A stretch of 64,000 nt of DNA from Cercospora beticola (taxonomy: Eukaryota > Ascomycota > Dothideomycetes > Mycosphaerellales > Mycosphaerellaceae), in contig NC_088935.1 in NCBI RefSeq assembly GCF_033473495.1, positions 4,402,001 to 4,466,000 of the forward strand, written 5' to 3'. The position numbers were made by a program, and so were the translations under genes. Below the pieces are notes generated by a model. It saw only the letters and a program-made list of their open reading frames with translations. It was not told the DNA's origin and searched no databases. Below are positions 22,691 through 33,400 of the stretch, one piece after another. Positions within the stretch are counted from its first letter, which is position 1. Every line of letters begins with the position of its first letter.

Positions 22691-23240
22691 CTAATCACCA
22701 CTATTAGGATAATTCCCCTTCCCCACCGGATTCGCCGGTCCCCCCCTCTGTCCCAAAACCCCTCCCACATCCACATTATGCTGTTTTTCCGCTTTAATCG
22801 CCTCTCGTGCAGGCGCCTGTTCCGCTTTCTTCTTCTCGATATCCGTCTCGAGACCGGGTTCTTTCCCTGAGGCGCCTGGTTTTTTCTGAACGGCATTTAC
22901 GACTTTTCCTTCGCCGGGGGCGCCCATTTGGGCGGCGTCGAGTTCTTGGGAGTCGAGGTCGGATTGGGATTTGAAACCGCGGGTTTCTTCGCCGGGGGGT
23001 GCGCCGCGGACGCCCCGGGCTACGGAGGTGGGGGTTGCTTCGGATTCTTGGGCGACGCGGGAGGTGGAGCGGTGGGCTCTGGAGGGGAGGTGGAGGGTTA
23101 GTGGGTGAGAGGTGGGGAGAGAGGGAGGAGGGGTGAGGTTTACACGGCGTTGTCTTCGTCGGTTAGGGCATTCTTTTTGGCTTGGGCTTCTTCTCTTTCG
23201 CTCTTGTCGGTGGGGTTGCCTGCGGTTTCGTAGGCGTGTT
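22600..23240. other. strand-composition switch C (strongest)
   Basis: Top strand has 30 C and 2 G at 22621-22680 but 8 C and 33 G at 23041-23100, turning near 22780-22870. The gene here is on the minus strand, so the pattern is not tied to coding sense on the plus strand. Confidence 0.85.
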
Positions 23241-23286
23241 GGAGGTTGGGTTGGCTAGGCCCTTCAGGATTGAGTCCGTCGCTCAT
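22691..23286 (-). CDS. small hydrophilic disordered protein, unknown function
   Basis: Two exons on the minus strand, 23286-23144 and 23078-22691, about 176 residues. The donor GTAAAC at 23143 overlaps an in-frame stop (GTG TAA). Phase matching selects it together with CAG at 23081-23079. The branch site CACTAAC precedes the acceptor. The protein starts MSDGLNPEGPSQPNLQHAYE and is rich in Glu, Lys, Ala, Gly and Pro, with no hydrophobic core or membrane segment. It ends GGPANPVGKGNYPNSGD. The composition resembles hydrophilin/stress-type proteins of fungi, but I recognise no named family and assign no function. It shares a 310-bp divergent promoter with the NAD(P)HX dehydratase gene. Confidence 0.8.
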
Positions 23287-23596
23287 GGTGAAGGTTCCTT
23301 GCTTGTTGGTTGTTGTAGATTTCTGAGAATAGCAGTTCAGCATATGTGAAGACCTGAGTCAGATCAGATTGTGAAGATGTAAAGTAATGAACTGAATTCG
23401 GTGGAGCAACTTTTGAGAGCTGCAGTGCATGTAACGCATCATCCCACCTCGAATTCACATTGATCGACGTCACCGTCATCGTTACGTGCATGTGAAAGCA
23501 GATCCCACCTCTCTCCCACCTCATGGCACAAACTTCGAAAGTGCATTCGACAACAATCACACGACCATTTACCAACAGCAAATCAGAGTAAACAAG
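23287..23596. promoter_or_regulatory. bidirectional promoter region
   Basis: 310 bp between the start codons of the disordered-protein gene (-) and the NAD(P)HX dehydratase gene (+). It must hold both promoters and leaders. I see no diagnostic factor site. Confidence 0.5.
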
Positions 23597-24708
23597 ATGG
23601 CCTCCAACATGTCGCGCAAAGAAGTTCTGGGCAAGGTGTTCAAGATGGTGCCGCCGATGCTGGAGAAGTTCCACAAAGGTACACAAACGTGACCACAATG
23701 CGTTATGCCCGAAATGGTCAATAGCTCACATATTGCGCGATACAGGTCAACTCGGACGTGTTGCTGTTATTGGAGGTAGTGAAGACTACACTGGAGCGCC
23801 TTACTTCTCAGCAATGGCTTCTGCGAAGCTGGGAGCAGATATGGTTCGCAGAAGACCCCCTCAAGCATGTACATTCGATCCAAAACTAACACTCAAAATA
23901 ATAGTCTCATGTCATCTGCGAGCCTGGAGCCGGCGCCGTGATCAAGACATACTCTCCCAACTTGATGGTCCACCCATACATGCGCCAACAAAAAAACCTC
24001 GCAAAAGATGAAACCATCGACAGCATCGCCGACCAAGTCGTAGCAATGCTCGATCGTCTCCACGTCGTCGTAATCGGCCCCGGTCTAGGACGCGATCCCG
24101 TCATGCAAGAAACCTGCGCTCGCGTCATCACAGAAGCAAAGAAGCGGAACATTTCTTTCGTCTTGGATGCCGATGGGTTGTATTTGGCTCAGACCCGACC
24201 GGATCTTGTACACGGGTACAAAGATTGTATTCTGACACCGAATGTTGTTGAGTTTGGACGTTTGGCGAAGAGTCAGGATATTGATACTACGAAGGAAGAT
24301 CCGACGAAGCTTTGCGAGAAGCTCGCAAACGCGTTCGGTGGTGTTACGATTATCCAGAAGGGTGCTGTGGATTACATCTCCAATGGAAAGCAAACCCTCA
24401 TTTCAGACGGCGAGGGCGGCCTCAAGCGTTCAGGAGGCCAGGGAGATACTCTGACCGGATCACTGGCAACACTACTGGCGTACCGCAAGGCATACTTGGA
24501 GAGAATCTGGGACCACGAGAACGATATGTCCGCTGACGAGCTCTTGACTTACGTGGCATATGGCGGTTCGGCCATTACGCGAGAGTGCTCGAGACTGGCG
24601 TTCAAGGAGAAGGGCAGAGCATTGCAAGCTTCTGATCTGACGGAGCATGTCCACACTGCTTTCTTGGATGTCATTGGCGAGAAGCCGACTGATGAGGCAA
24701 AGCTCTGA
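23597..24708 (+). CDS. NAXD: ATP-dependent (S)-NAD(P)H-hydrate dehydratase
   Basis: Exons 23597-23678, 23746-23843 and 23905-24708 give 327 residues, the normal length. The enzyme repairs damaged NADHX/NADPHX back to NAD(P)H using ATP (EC 4.2.1.93), working with an epimerase. Splicing gives [20 protein letters not shown], then GADM joined to [20 protein letters not shown]. Further family motifs are [15 protein letters not shown] and, near the C-terminus, the nucleotide-binding [18 protein letters not shown]. Both introns are GT-AG (67 and 61 nt), and the second has an ACTAAC branch site. The N-terminal [20 protein letters not shown] helix could be a weak targeting signal, but a cytosolic form is equally possible. 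Confidence 0.94.
23940..24360. other. strand-composition switch D
   Basis: Top strand has 21 C and 6 G at 23941-24000 and 5 C and 19 G at 24241-24300, within NAXD exon 3. The turn near 24130-24170 is less sharp than at the other loci. Confidence 0.65.
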
Positions 24709-25182
24709 GCTATGAGAACGGGACGAGGAACGATTGTATAATTAGGCATGAACAAAAGCATAGCGGGGCGCGTATGTCCGACGATTGAAATGAAAGCTGC
24801 GGCAATACATAATTGGGACACCCTTTTGATGCACGCTTTTTTCGTGTAAAGGGTGCGTGGGATATTGATCTCATGCTCTGCAGCACAATTCAGTGCTTTA
24901 CACCCCCCATGCAAAGACTGCCATCAATGTATCTCTTCAATTATATGTATCATGAAATAAACAACGCTTCTCGGCCAATCTGGCTATGGTGTTTCGACGA
25001 TGATACATATTTACAGCCCCTGTCATTGGTATCTTTACATAATCCGAAGCTAGTCTCGTGCGGCGCACTTGACGAATATAAGCTTACAACCCGTGGCCTC
25101 TAAGCTGATGCGAGAACGCCTTCGCGTCTTTGTATATCATGGTCACAATGTGGGTGTGTTCTGCGTATGGCACTGGTTGCAA
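24709..25182. other. convergent intergenic region (0.47 kb)
   Basis: 3' flanks of NAXD (+) and the bL21m gene (-), AT-rich. No gene or repeat seen. Confidence 0.5.
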
Positions 25183-25992
25183 CTATTGTCGTCCCTCAAT
25201 CTCCTCGATGCTTTTGATCCTCACTTCTTTAATTCTCAGAATTGTGAAGCGATGCTTGCTCTTGACTTTTCGTACATGCCTTTGCCGTCTCTTCGTTTTC
25301 TCCTTGATCCTCAATGGTTCGCTCTCCACTCCCATCACTACTGCCCTGCATTCGAATAACCGGTCATCGATATAGGAGAACTTGCCCTTTGCAATATGAG
25401 GGATGAAGTGTGGAACACCCTCTGGACCTTCGGCCGCGTGGTCTCCCAGCATTGTCCTTGAATGGCTGGCTAACGAGCCCGTGGTGGGGTCCAAGGTAGA
25501 AGAAGTGTTCTTGGTTGGGCTTTTGAGCTTTGGAGTTGATGCTGGGGCCTTCAGGGTATAGTCTCGGCTACCCAGATTGACGGCGCGGTCAAGACGGAGA
25601 ACATCGCCTGGCTCCACGCCATGCATGTGAAAAGGCAGACGGACAGTGTCTCCTTGTGTCAAGAGATAAGGATTTCCATGGATATGTGCGGTGATATAGT
25701 GCGGACCTTGCGACTGTAGGAGCGGAAGCAGTTCGCGCGTCGTCTCATCGAGTTTGAGTGTGGCTGATGCTGCGCTTGGGCCCTTCGCATTGGGGCGTAT
25801 GGGCAGCTGGGTAGATGATGTGCGCTGTTCACTCTGCGCTTGCTTGATCGATGCAGGCGGCGGAGGCGGAGGTGTCGAATCGATGGCGGCATTGGCCACG
25901 GTGCTGAGCCCAGCGGTCCATGGCAGCAGGAATGTCGGCGGCAGCGAGGGCCCAGTCTCCTTGAGCGCTCGTCGCAGCGTCCTGGAGAGCAT
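25183..25992 (-). CDS. MRPL49: mitochondrial large-subunit ribosomal protein bL21m
   Basis: Single-exon minus-strand gene, 269 residues. bL21m is part of the large subunit of the mitochondrial ribosome (yeast name Mrpl49). The first ~45 residues (MLSRTLRRALKETG...) are basic and lack acidic clusters until residue 11, fitting a mitochondrial presequence. A proline-rich linker follows. The L21 fold begins near HYITAHIHGNPYLLTQGD and ends with the conserved basic segment RHVRKVKSKHRFTILRIKEV. The middle contains a linker insertion (Ser/Thr/Pro/Lys-rich) longer than bacterial L21, common in fungal versions. Divergent from NSA2 with only 185 bp between start codons. Confidence 0.92.
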   Translation of the reverse strand: MLSRTLRRALKETGPSLPPTFLLPWTAGLSTVANAAIDSTPPPPPPASIKQAQSEQRTSSTQLPIRPNAKGPSAASATLKLDETTRELLPLLQSQGPHYITAHIHGNPYLLTQGDTVRLPFHMHGVEPGDVLRLDRAVNLGSRDYTLKAPASTPKLKSPTKNTSSTLDPTTGSLASHSRTMLGDHAAEGPEGVPHFIPHIAKGKFSYIDDRLFECRAVVMGVESEPLRIKEKTKRRQRHVRKVKSKHRFTILRIKEVRIKSIEEIEGRQ

Positions 25993-26177
25993 CTTGCAAA
26001 GCGTTACAGATGGATCGAGCGGAGTCTGTCGCTGGAGACGCGCTGCGATGAGGCTAACGGCTACAGCGCCAAGGCCAGAAGCGAAGAAAGTTCAAGGACC
26101 CTCCAGCATTCTTTCCTCCACGCCACGCCACACGGGCAGGCTGCAACAACACCTTCTCCCCAACCGCTGTCGTCGCC
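25993..26177. promoter_or_regulatory. shared bL21m/NSA2 bidirectional promoter
   Basis: 185 bp separate the two divergent start codons, so both promoters and leaders overlap. It contains a PAC-type element (separate entry). The NSA2-proximal side is CA/CT-rich. Confidence 0.7.
26045..26052 (+). promoter_or_regulatory. PAC element GCGATGAG
   Basis: Exact match to the PAC core (GCGATGAG), which in yeast marks rRNA- and ribosome-biogenesis promoters and is bound by Dot6/Tod6-type Myb factors. It lies 126 bp before the NSA2 ATG, in the expected range. An 8-mer can occur by chance, but its position at an assembly-factor gene is apt. Confidence 0.6.
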
Positions 26178-26963
26178 ATGCCTCAGAACGAGTATATCGA
26201 GCGCTTCACCAAGCAGCATGGTCGCCGCCTCGACCATGAGGAGCGCACCCGAAAGCGCGCCGCCCGCGAGGGACACAAGGCTTCCGAAAATGCGCAGAAT
26301 CTGCGTGGTCTGCGCGCAAAGCTGTATCAGCAGAAGCGTCACAAGGAGAAGATCCAGATGAAGAAGGCGATCAAACAGCAGGAGGAGAAGAATGTCAAAT
26401 CCGCCGAGCCCGCCGAGCCAGCGAGCAAGCCTCTGCCCGGTTATCTGCTCGACCGAAGCAACTCCACCAATGCGAAAGCCCTCAGCTCTGCGATCAAGAA
26501 CAAACGTACTGAGAAGGCCGCCAAATTCAGCGTTCCGCTTCCCAAAGTGCGAGGAATCAGCGAAGAAGAGATGTTCAAGGTGGTCAAGACGGGCAAGAAG
26601 ACTGCGAAGAAGAGCTGGAAGCGCATGATCACCAAACCCACATTCGTTGGACCCGATTTTACAAGGAGACCTGTCAAGTACGAACGCTTCATTCGTCCTA
26701 TGGGTCTACGATACAAGAAAGCCAATGTGACGCATCCAGAGTTGGGTGTTACTGTGCAACTGCCGATCATCAGTGTGAAGAAGAATCCACAAAATCCAAT
26801 GTACACGCAACTTGGAGTTCTGACCAAAGGAACGATTATCGAGGTCAACGTGAGCGAGTTGGGTCTTGTCACAGCAGGAGGCAAAGTGGTATGGGGTCGT
26901 TGGGCACAAGTGACCAACAACCCAGAAAATGATGGCACCCTCAATGCCGTCCTGTTGGTGTGA
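26178..26963 (+). CDS. NSA2: ribosome biogenesis protein NSA2
   Basis: Single exon, 261 residues, matching the near-invariant length of Nsa2. The N-terminus [19 protein letters not shown] and the basic helix [26 protein letters not shown] are diagnostic. The C-terminal half is an S8e-like beta domain ending [20 protein letters not shown]. Nsa2 is a nucleolar/nuclear GTPase-associated factor needed for 27S pre-rRNA processing and maturation of the pre-60S particle. The ATG at 26178 gives the canonical start. Confidence 0.97.
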   Translation: MPQNEYIERFTKQHGRRLDHEERTRKRAAREGHKASENAQNLRGLRAKLYQQKRHKEKIQMKKAIKQQEEKNVKSAEPAEPASKPLPGYLLDRSNSTNAKALSSAIKNKRTEKAAKFSVPLPKVRGISEEEMFKVVKTGKKTAKKSWKRMITKPTFVGPDFTRRPVKYERFIRPMGLRYKKANVTHPELGVTVQLPIISVKKNPQNPMYTQLGVLTKGTIIEVNVSELGLVTAGGKVVWGRWAQVTNNPENDGTLNAVLLV

Positions 26964-27536
26964 GCAATTCTCTACAACTGCTCGACGCGCTATTCAACTC
27001 GATCTACGATCGAAACGTCCCACCAGGCGCACTTCTTCGACCGCGGTCAGCTCCGGAAGGGAGCACTTTATAGACCCATCTATTCTTCTTGTCAAGATCA
27101 AGGAGATGTGTGATGGACGGCGCTTCGACTGGTTTGCAACGAACATGGCTCAATCATTCGCCCGCGTTGCGTACCCAGTCAGCCGCCAAGCAGACCTTTG
27201 GAGTCAGGAAGACAGGCGACACATGAGAACCCGTTGAGTGGCGTTCAAGGAGAGGTCCTCTCACCAAGCTGTCCAGTGATAGAGCGCTGTGATCTGTACT
27301 TTTTGTCGCCTCAAAAGGTTGAAAATCAAAAGCACCCCTGCCGCCATCACGTGGTATAAGAGGACGCACGGCACAGCATGAAGAAGAGCTCACACTTACA
27401 CGGCTCACAAAAGCATTACATGGCATGGTCATCAGTAGTTAGAACGAAGAAAATGTCAATGCGAAGGCGCAATGGAAAATGCGTTCTAATCACTTTTGTG
27501 TCCTGTTCTACAGCGTGCTTTCTATATGCTTGCGCT
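26964..27536. other. convergent intergenic region (0.57 kb)
   Basis: 3' flanks of NSA2 (+) and ABP1 (-). No open frame has gene character, and no repeat or RNA is seen. Confidence 0.5.
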
Positions 27537-30008
27537 TCAGTCGTCCAGCTTGACATAGTTTGCAGGGAACAAGCCAGCCCGGCCATTGTACTCGCCAGAC
27601 CACCAGTTCTCGTCGGGGAATTCCTGTGTCAAGTTAGTCTCTGTTGTGTATAGATGGTAAAATGGATTTGAACTTACAACGTTGGTGATTTTGGCGCCGT
27701 CTGGAAAGCTGAGCTCGTTCTCCTCTGCTGCCTCGTAGTCATACTCAGCTGTAGCCGTCGGTAGCGCGCTCTGTTGTTGTTGCTGAGGAACTTGCTGCAC
27801 TGGAACAGGCGCAGCGCTCTCTTGCGCACCAGCGCCACCCTCGACAAGTTCCACATAGTTGCTTGGGAAGAGTCCCTTCTCTCCTTTGCTGTTCTCGCCC
27901 ATCCACCAATCATCATCGACCATTTCGATGTTGGTGATGCGTTCGCCCTCCTGCAGCGCAATTTCATTTTCTTCATCCTTCTCGTAGTCATATTGTGCGA
28001 TGGCCTCATGGCCTCCCGCGACTCCAGCCCCTCGCGGATCTTCAGCGTGCCCGAAAGTGGCTGCAGCGGCTGCTTGTGCTGCACCTCGTGATGGATCGTG
28101 ATCGGCGACTTGTGGTTCTGGTTCAATATCTTGATGCTGCGAAGCTACCTTTGCCAAAGACTCATCAGGGACCGCCCGAGGAGGTAATTGCTCAGCAGGC
28201 TCGATAGGATCCGCGCCTCGCCCAACAGGCATGGCGATTCGAACAGGGGAACCTTGTGGCAGAGAAGCAGCGTTGTCGTCGTCCTCATCTTCGTCTTGTG
28301 GAACTCCTCGAGGCGGGGGCGGAGGGAGATCTTGGTGCTGGGCAGCAGGGACTTCTTCCGACGATGGCTGTGGCAGGCCTGGGATGGGAACGCCGCGTGC
28401 ACCGGCGTTTGGCTTGCTCGATGTGTCGAGCGGTGGCGGTTCTGGTGCACCACCAGTGTTCTGCCGTGGTGCACCCATTGGCGCAGCGCCTGCAAATCGG
28501 TCCCTGATGGAACCCACGCCGCCTGTCTGTGGCTCGGCTTCTTCCTGAGCATGGTTGTCTGCTTGCCCTGTCCGCTGCTCGCTGTTACCGCTTCCTCCAG
28601 TTCGTGTTGGGATCTGAACGTCCCATTTCTTTCCACCATACGAGCTCTGCCAGCCTCCACTCGGCTGGCTCTGTATCGGCTTCTCTGCAGCACCAAAGCT
28701 TGGCTGCTGGGTGTCCGCTGCGCCACTTGAGCCTCTTTCGCGTGCTTTCTTCTCCGCCCAGATCTGTGCCGGAGTCTTTCCGCCTTCGTCTGCGAAATTC
28801 TTGCCAGCGGCACCTACAGGTGCGCTGGCCTGGATAGGTTTCGCCTGAAAGCCTACTGGCGTTGGTGCTTTGGTGCCGGAGAAGTTGCTTGCTTGAGAAC
28901 CAAATCTGTTGGCAACCTTTGGCTTGGGCAGTTCTGTGAGTGGCTTGTTCTGCTGGAAAGCAGCAGAGCGATCTGCGAGCGATCGCGGGGCGTCTTCGCC
29001 GGTCGACTGGCTGGGTGCAGGAACTGGCGCAGGTGGAGGCGCAGCTTGTGCCTTTCGTCTGATCTCGTTCAGGTCGACTTTGCCCACTGGCTCGTACGCA
29101 CCTTTCACCACAGTGGGCCTATCGTCTTGTACGGTACCCGACTCTTGCGCTTGTCGCCGTATGGCTGCAATGTCCACTTTTCCGATCGGTTGGTATCCGC
29201 CAGTCACAACGTCCGCACGGGCGCCATTGCCTGGTGACGGTGCCTGGAAATTCGAAGGCTGTTTCTGTGCTTGCAATTCGGCCATATTGACTTTGGTCGG
29301 CTGATATGAGGGAGCTACCTTTTCCAGCTGGGATCGCGTGACTGGTGGTGCATCATCGCCCCATCCATCTGCATCTGTGGAGGTGGAGGTAGGGGGCGCA
29401 GCACGAGTCCTACCCAGTGGGGAGAAGCCTGGCGTAGGGCCAAAGCTCTTCGTTGGCAGCACTGGCTTGGAGGCTTTGGGTGGAGGAGGCGCCGCATTCG
29501 ATGTTGGTAGCGAACCTCCTCCGCTGTACTTTGAGCCTGACGAGTCGGCGACTTTTTGCACAATCAGCTCGGGCGTCAGATCTCGGTCGGAGCGAGCGGT
29601 AATCTGCACGTGGTAGCCGTGCAGCACTTTGGAGACTGCATTGAGGTGACTTGTGAAGTATCCCTTGGTTCGCTCAGGCACGCCCTCGCCACACCAGGCA
29701 ATGAGTACACTTTTGGGCAGAGTTGTGTTGGGGTCCTTGACTTTCACGAATGCGAACTGGATGCGGCCGTCCGAGAAGTCTTCAATCAGGTCGGCCAATT
29801 CGCCCTCGCCGGTGCTTTGCACAGACAGCACGCTCTCTTTGCCCGACTCGGCCTGGAAGGCATTGGCAAGGGGAGCCTTGACGGAGAAGACTGCCCAGAT
29901 GCCATATGTTGGCGATGAGGCAGCGGGCCCGCTTGGAGCTGTGTTTACGATTTTCTGGTAGCTGGCGGTAATTGATGCGCCATTTTGCGACAGATTCAAC
30001 GCCGCCAT
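27537..30008 (-). CDS. ABP1: actin-binding protein ABP1 (ADF-H plus two SH3 domains)
   Basis: Two exons on the minus strand, 30008-27678 and 27623-27537, about 805 residues. Residues 1-~150 are an ADF-homology domain that binds filamentous actin (ends near KVLHGYHVQITARSDRD). The long middle is Pro/Ala/Gln-rich and disordered, with repeated KVDxxxIRRxAQ-like and GxYxPxxKV motifs, and acidic stretches like the Arp2/3-activating acidic motifs of yeast Abp1. Two SH3 domains follow: AIAQYDYEKDEENEI... to GLFPSNYVELVE, and TAEYDYEAAEENELSF... to GLFPANYVKLDD at the extreme C-terminus. The protein acts in cortical actin patches during endocytosis. The 54-nt intron (27624-27677, GTAAGT to CAG) interrupts the last SH3 domain, is a multiple of three and lacks a stop. 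Confidence 0.95.
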   Translation of the reverse strand: MAALNLSQNGASITASYQKIVNTAPSGPAASSPTYGIWAVFSVKAPLANAFQAESGKESVLSVQSTGEGELADLIEDFSDGRIQFAFVKVKDPNTTLPKSVLIAWCGEGVPERTKGYFTSHLNAVSKVLHGYHVQITARSDRDLTPELIVQKVADSSGSKYSGGGSLPTSNAAPPPPKASKPVLPTKSFGPTPGFSPLGRTRAAPPTSTSTDADGWGDDAPPVTRSQLEKVAPSYQPTKVNMAELQAQKQPSNFQAPSPGNGARADVVTGGYQPIGKVDIAAIRRQAQESGTVQDDRPTVVKGAYEPVGKVDLNEIRRKAQAAPPPAPVPAPSQSTGEDAPRSLADRSAAFQQNKPLTELPKPKVANRFGSQASNFSGTKAPTPVGFQAKPIQASAPVGAAGKNFADEGGKTPAQIWAEKKARERGSSGAADTQQPSFGAAEKPIQSQPSGGWQSSYGGKKWDVQIPTRTGGSGNSEQRTGQADNHAQEEAEPQTGGVGSIRDRFAGAAPMGAPRQNTGGAPEPPPLDTSSKPNAGARGVPIPGLPQPSSEEVPAAQHQDLPPPPPRGVPQDEDEDDDNAASLPQGSPVRIAMPVGRGADPIEPAEQLPPRAVPDESLAKVASQHQDIEPEPQVADHDPSRGAAQAAAAATFGHAEDPRGAGVAGGHEAIAQYDYEKDEENEIALQEGERITNIEMVDDDWWMGENSKGEKGLFPSNYVELVEGGAGAQESAAPVPVQQVPQQQQQSALPTATAEYDYEAAEENELSFPDGAKITNVVSSNPFYHLYTTETNLTQEFPDENWWSGEYNGRAGLFPANYVKLDD

Positions 30009-30488
30009 GGTCGGGAGAAGGAGGGAGGGAGGCAGGCGAGTAAGGACGTGGTGTTGGTAGTAGTAGAGGTGGAAACAGTGCTGGTCGCGAAGAGCTTACG
30101 ATGTTGCCTGCATTGGACCCACGTCACTCAGCCCAAGCCGCACCACGCCGAGCACACAGCACACGGCCGCTCGGCGAGATGAGCTGCCGCTCGCCCCATC
30201 AAATATTTGAATCAGGATTTGGGGTGGCCGCGCTAACGAACGAACCACGTACCACCTCCCCGTTCGCCTCGCGCTGTCGCTCTCTCCTCCCTCTCACCAC
30301 CACCGCCATCCTCTCCTTCCCTCTCACCGCCTTCATCGCAGCCCGTCTCGCGCGACTGCGCCATAGTGCTCGCGGTCTTTGCTGACTTAAGTGCTGTTCT
30401 CTCTTTCAGGTTCTTCTCTACTGATGCTCACACAACATCCACCGGCATGAGCATGACAGCATAGCGCACACCCACACTGACTGCTAGA
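30009..30488. promoter_or_regulatory. divergent promoter region ABP1 / F-box gene
   Basis: 480 bp between start codons. The ABP1 side is purine-rich on the top strand (pyrimidine-rich in ABP1 sense) and the F-box side has a CT-rich tract at about 30255-30335. Each gene thus has a pyrimidine-rich leader pointing towards it. Confidence 0.55.
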
Positions 30489-33400
30489 ATGGACGCCGAC
30501 GACGATATCGACGCGAGCAGCGACTCGTCCGACTTTTACAGCGCAGAACCCGCCGCTCCCAGCGATGCGCAACCCCGGGCGCAAACGGCGCCAGACGCGA
30601 ACATTGTCGATTCCACAGCGCCTGCTGTTCTTCCTGGCAGCAATGGTGACATAGTCGCCGACGCTCCTGACGCGCAGGAAGATGCGATCGCGACACGCGA
30701 TGGAGATGATCAGGATTCCTCTTCCGAAATGGATCTTTCCGATGAGAGCAGGCCTCCGACGCCTGCGCACAAGGACGCGCCCTCGTCTCCTTCTGCCACG
30801 GAAAATGCCATTGCTGAGCCACCAGCAAGCCATCCCGGAGCCAAGCGCAAATTGAGTGACGTCGAGGAGAGCGCGGACGGAGAGGTACAGGTCGCTGACG
30901 ACCAGGCCAAAAAGCAGAAAACATCCCCTCAGCTGCCCCAGCTCTCTCCCGCAATATGGCAGCGCATTTTCTACTTGCTGCCACCTGCCATGCTCTGCCG
31001 ATGCTTGCGCGTGTGCAAGGACTTCAATCGTTTTCTAACCGAAATGAAGGCGCCTCAGGCTCCACAGAAAGATAAGTTCACGGCGCGCGTCGTCGATAGT
31101 GAAGCGATTTGGATACAGTCCCGGAAGAACTATTTCCCACAGCTACCACGGCCGCTACGCCAACATAGCGAGCTGGACATGTTACAACTGGTAGGTGGGC
31201 AGGCCTGCCAGTTCTGCGGCAAATTGCCCTCTCCTGTTCCTGCAACATCCGTCTTCAATTGTGGCCCTGGAACAGATGGTGTGCGCGTAATATTTCCATT
31301 CGCCGTAAGGACATGCGGGGCCTGTATCGAGCCTCTGCTGCGCAAAGTAGGTGCTGAGCGAGACAATGGTGAGATTGCATCTAATTATCGCCTAGGATGT
31401 CCAGCTTCTGACCGACTCTACATCTGCACGCCTACGGCTTGGGATCGCACACGCGTTCCGCAATGAGGAATCCCATTTCGTAACGGAGACTGTGCGCCAG
31501 ATACCGCCAGGCATACCCGGGAGTCTACGTTTTTCCAAAGTGTACTACCAGCCTCAGCTTGCGGCCATCAAGCAGGAAGAAGACGACGCCCAACAGCTGG
31601 GACAGGGCGCTGCCGACGAGTGGCGCAAAGGTCTGTACAACAAAGGCAAAGACGCCATGGCAGATTCCGCTCGATGGGAGAAATGGGAGGCGCAGCTTCG
31701 TCTCGGCGCAAACCTCGCCCATGTGCTCAGGGAGTATGATTTGTCTTCTTTCCCACAACATGTCCAGGCCATTCAGAGTAGTTCTGCCGGAGCGAGCACT
31801 TTTCAGTCATCGTCGACGACGATGGCCAACGGTAAGCAATCATTTCCAGTTCTGCTATATCTTCGTCATGGCCATCACATTCTCGCCATCGTTTCCTCCT
31901 CAGATTGGCGAAATTTGGCAAGTCTTCAATTTACGGCCAAGGTACATTGGAAGCTCAGGACGGACCTAATTTGCCACTCATAGGACCACACCCCCTACCT
32001 CAACCAGTCCACGTTTTTCACAACGGATATCCTCCACAATTCCCACAGTACCAGCAGCTATCCAGGCCGCCTTTGCCCCAGCAACATCAGCTTCCATTCC
32101 CACCTCCGCTTCCCTTCGCTCCGCATCAGGCGCCTCACAGAGTGGTCCGCAATCCACAGGAGGTTGAAAGCGCACGCCAGGCGCGAAGAGCCGAGATCGA
32201 GCGTCGATGCAAAGAACTTGAGCCGCCGGTGGAACCCAACGTGCTGCAGCACATGGAGTCATTCCAGGCCGCGATGCAGATTACCACACCGTTGACGGAC
32301 GCCGCCTGGGACATGTTGAAACCCAGGATTCTTGCACAGAGGGAAAGTGCCGAGCTAGCGGAACACATGAGAGCTTCACAACTTGCCGCGCTGCAGGCTG
32401 CCATGCCGTCTGTCATGTCAGAGGACATCATTTCCAGACCAGCAAAGGAAGTTTATGATCGCGAGTACGAAGACTCGCAGCTGCCACTCCGTAAGCGGCT
32501 AGGTGAGTATGCTGATGATCTGATCAATGGTCATTGGGGCGGTGGCAAGATGCTTGGGAAAGACAACGTTCCCATCTTCGCCATTCATGTCCTGCAGCAC
32601 GTACGTCAACGTTACGTGCAGGACAAGGAACTGGGCCTTCTCGCTGATTTGGAGACGACCGGATCGAAGAAACTGTCCAACGGGCAGACGACTCCGCAGC
32701 CAGCTCCGTTTCTGTCTCTCGACAATATGAAATGGGTTTACGACAACAAAGTAAGGTCATTCACGGACGTGCATCGCAAAGAACATTTCATTTGTGCTGG
32801 GTGCGACGAGGAGAAGAAACCCAAGTGGTTCGCTTTTGAAGGTCTGATTCAGCACTATGGAGCAAAACACACCACTGCCTTCAGTAAAGGCAATATCGTC
32901 GTACATTGGCAGACTGCCGAGTGGCCGGACCCCCCACCATTCCATACCAATCCTGCACATTGGCTGAAGATGGACCGAAGAGCATCGGAGTTCAAAAAGG
33001 ATCACCGAGCGAGAAACACGCCTCAAGGGACCCATGGCGGTTCTTCTCAAGCTTCAGCGAACGCCCTCCCCATGCCTCAAAATACGCACAGCCCAGTCGC
33101 GGTGTTTGGCTCTCACAGCTCGGCATACCCATATCAGGCTTATGGGCGAACCGTCTCGCAGACCCCGCAGACTTCGTCTAACGGCTATCACATACAGTCT
33201 CCAGGCTCTTTGAACGGTGCGGCCCATGGAGGCAGCCAGGAGACACAGCTCTTGAAGCTCGCAAGTGACTCTCGCGAGGTTTGGGACACGCTCGAGGGTG
33301 TCAAAGATCTGCTGGAGAGCATCCAGGTGCAGACTGTTCTTCACCACGCTGTCCTTCGATTTGGGGAGCGATTTCATTACAAACCAACGCTTGATATGCT

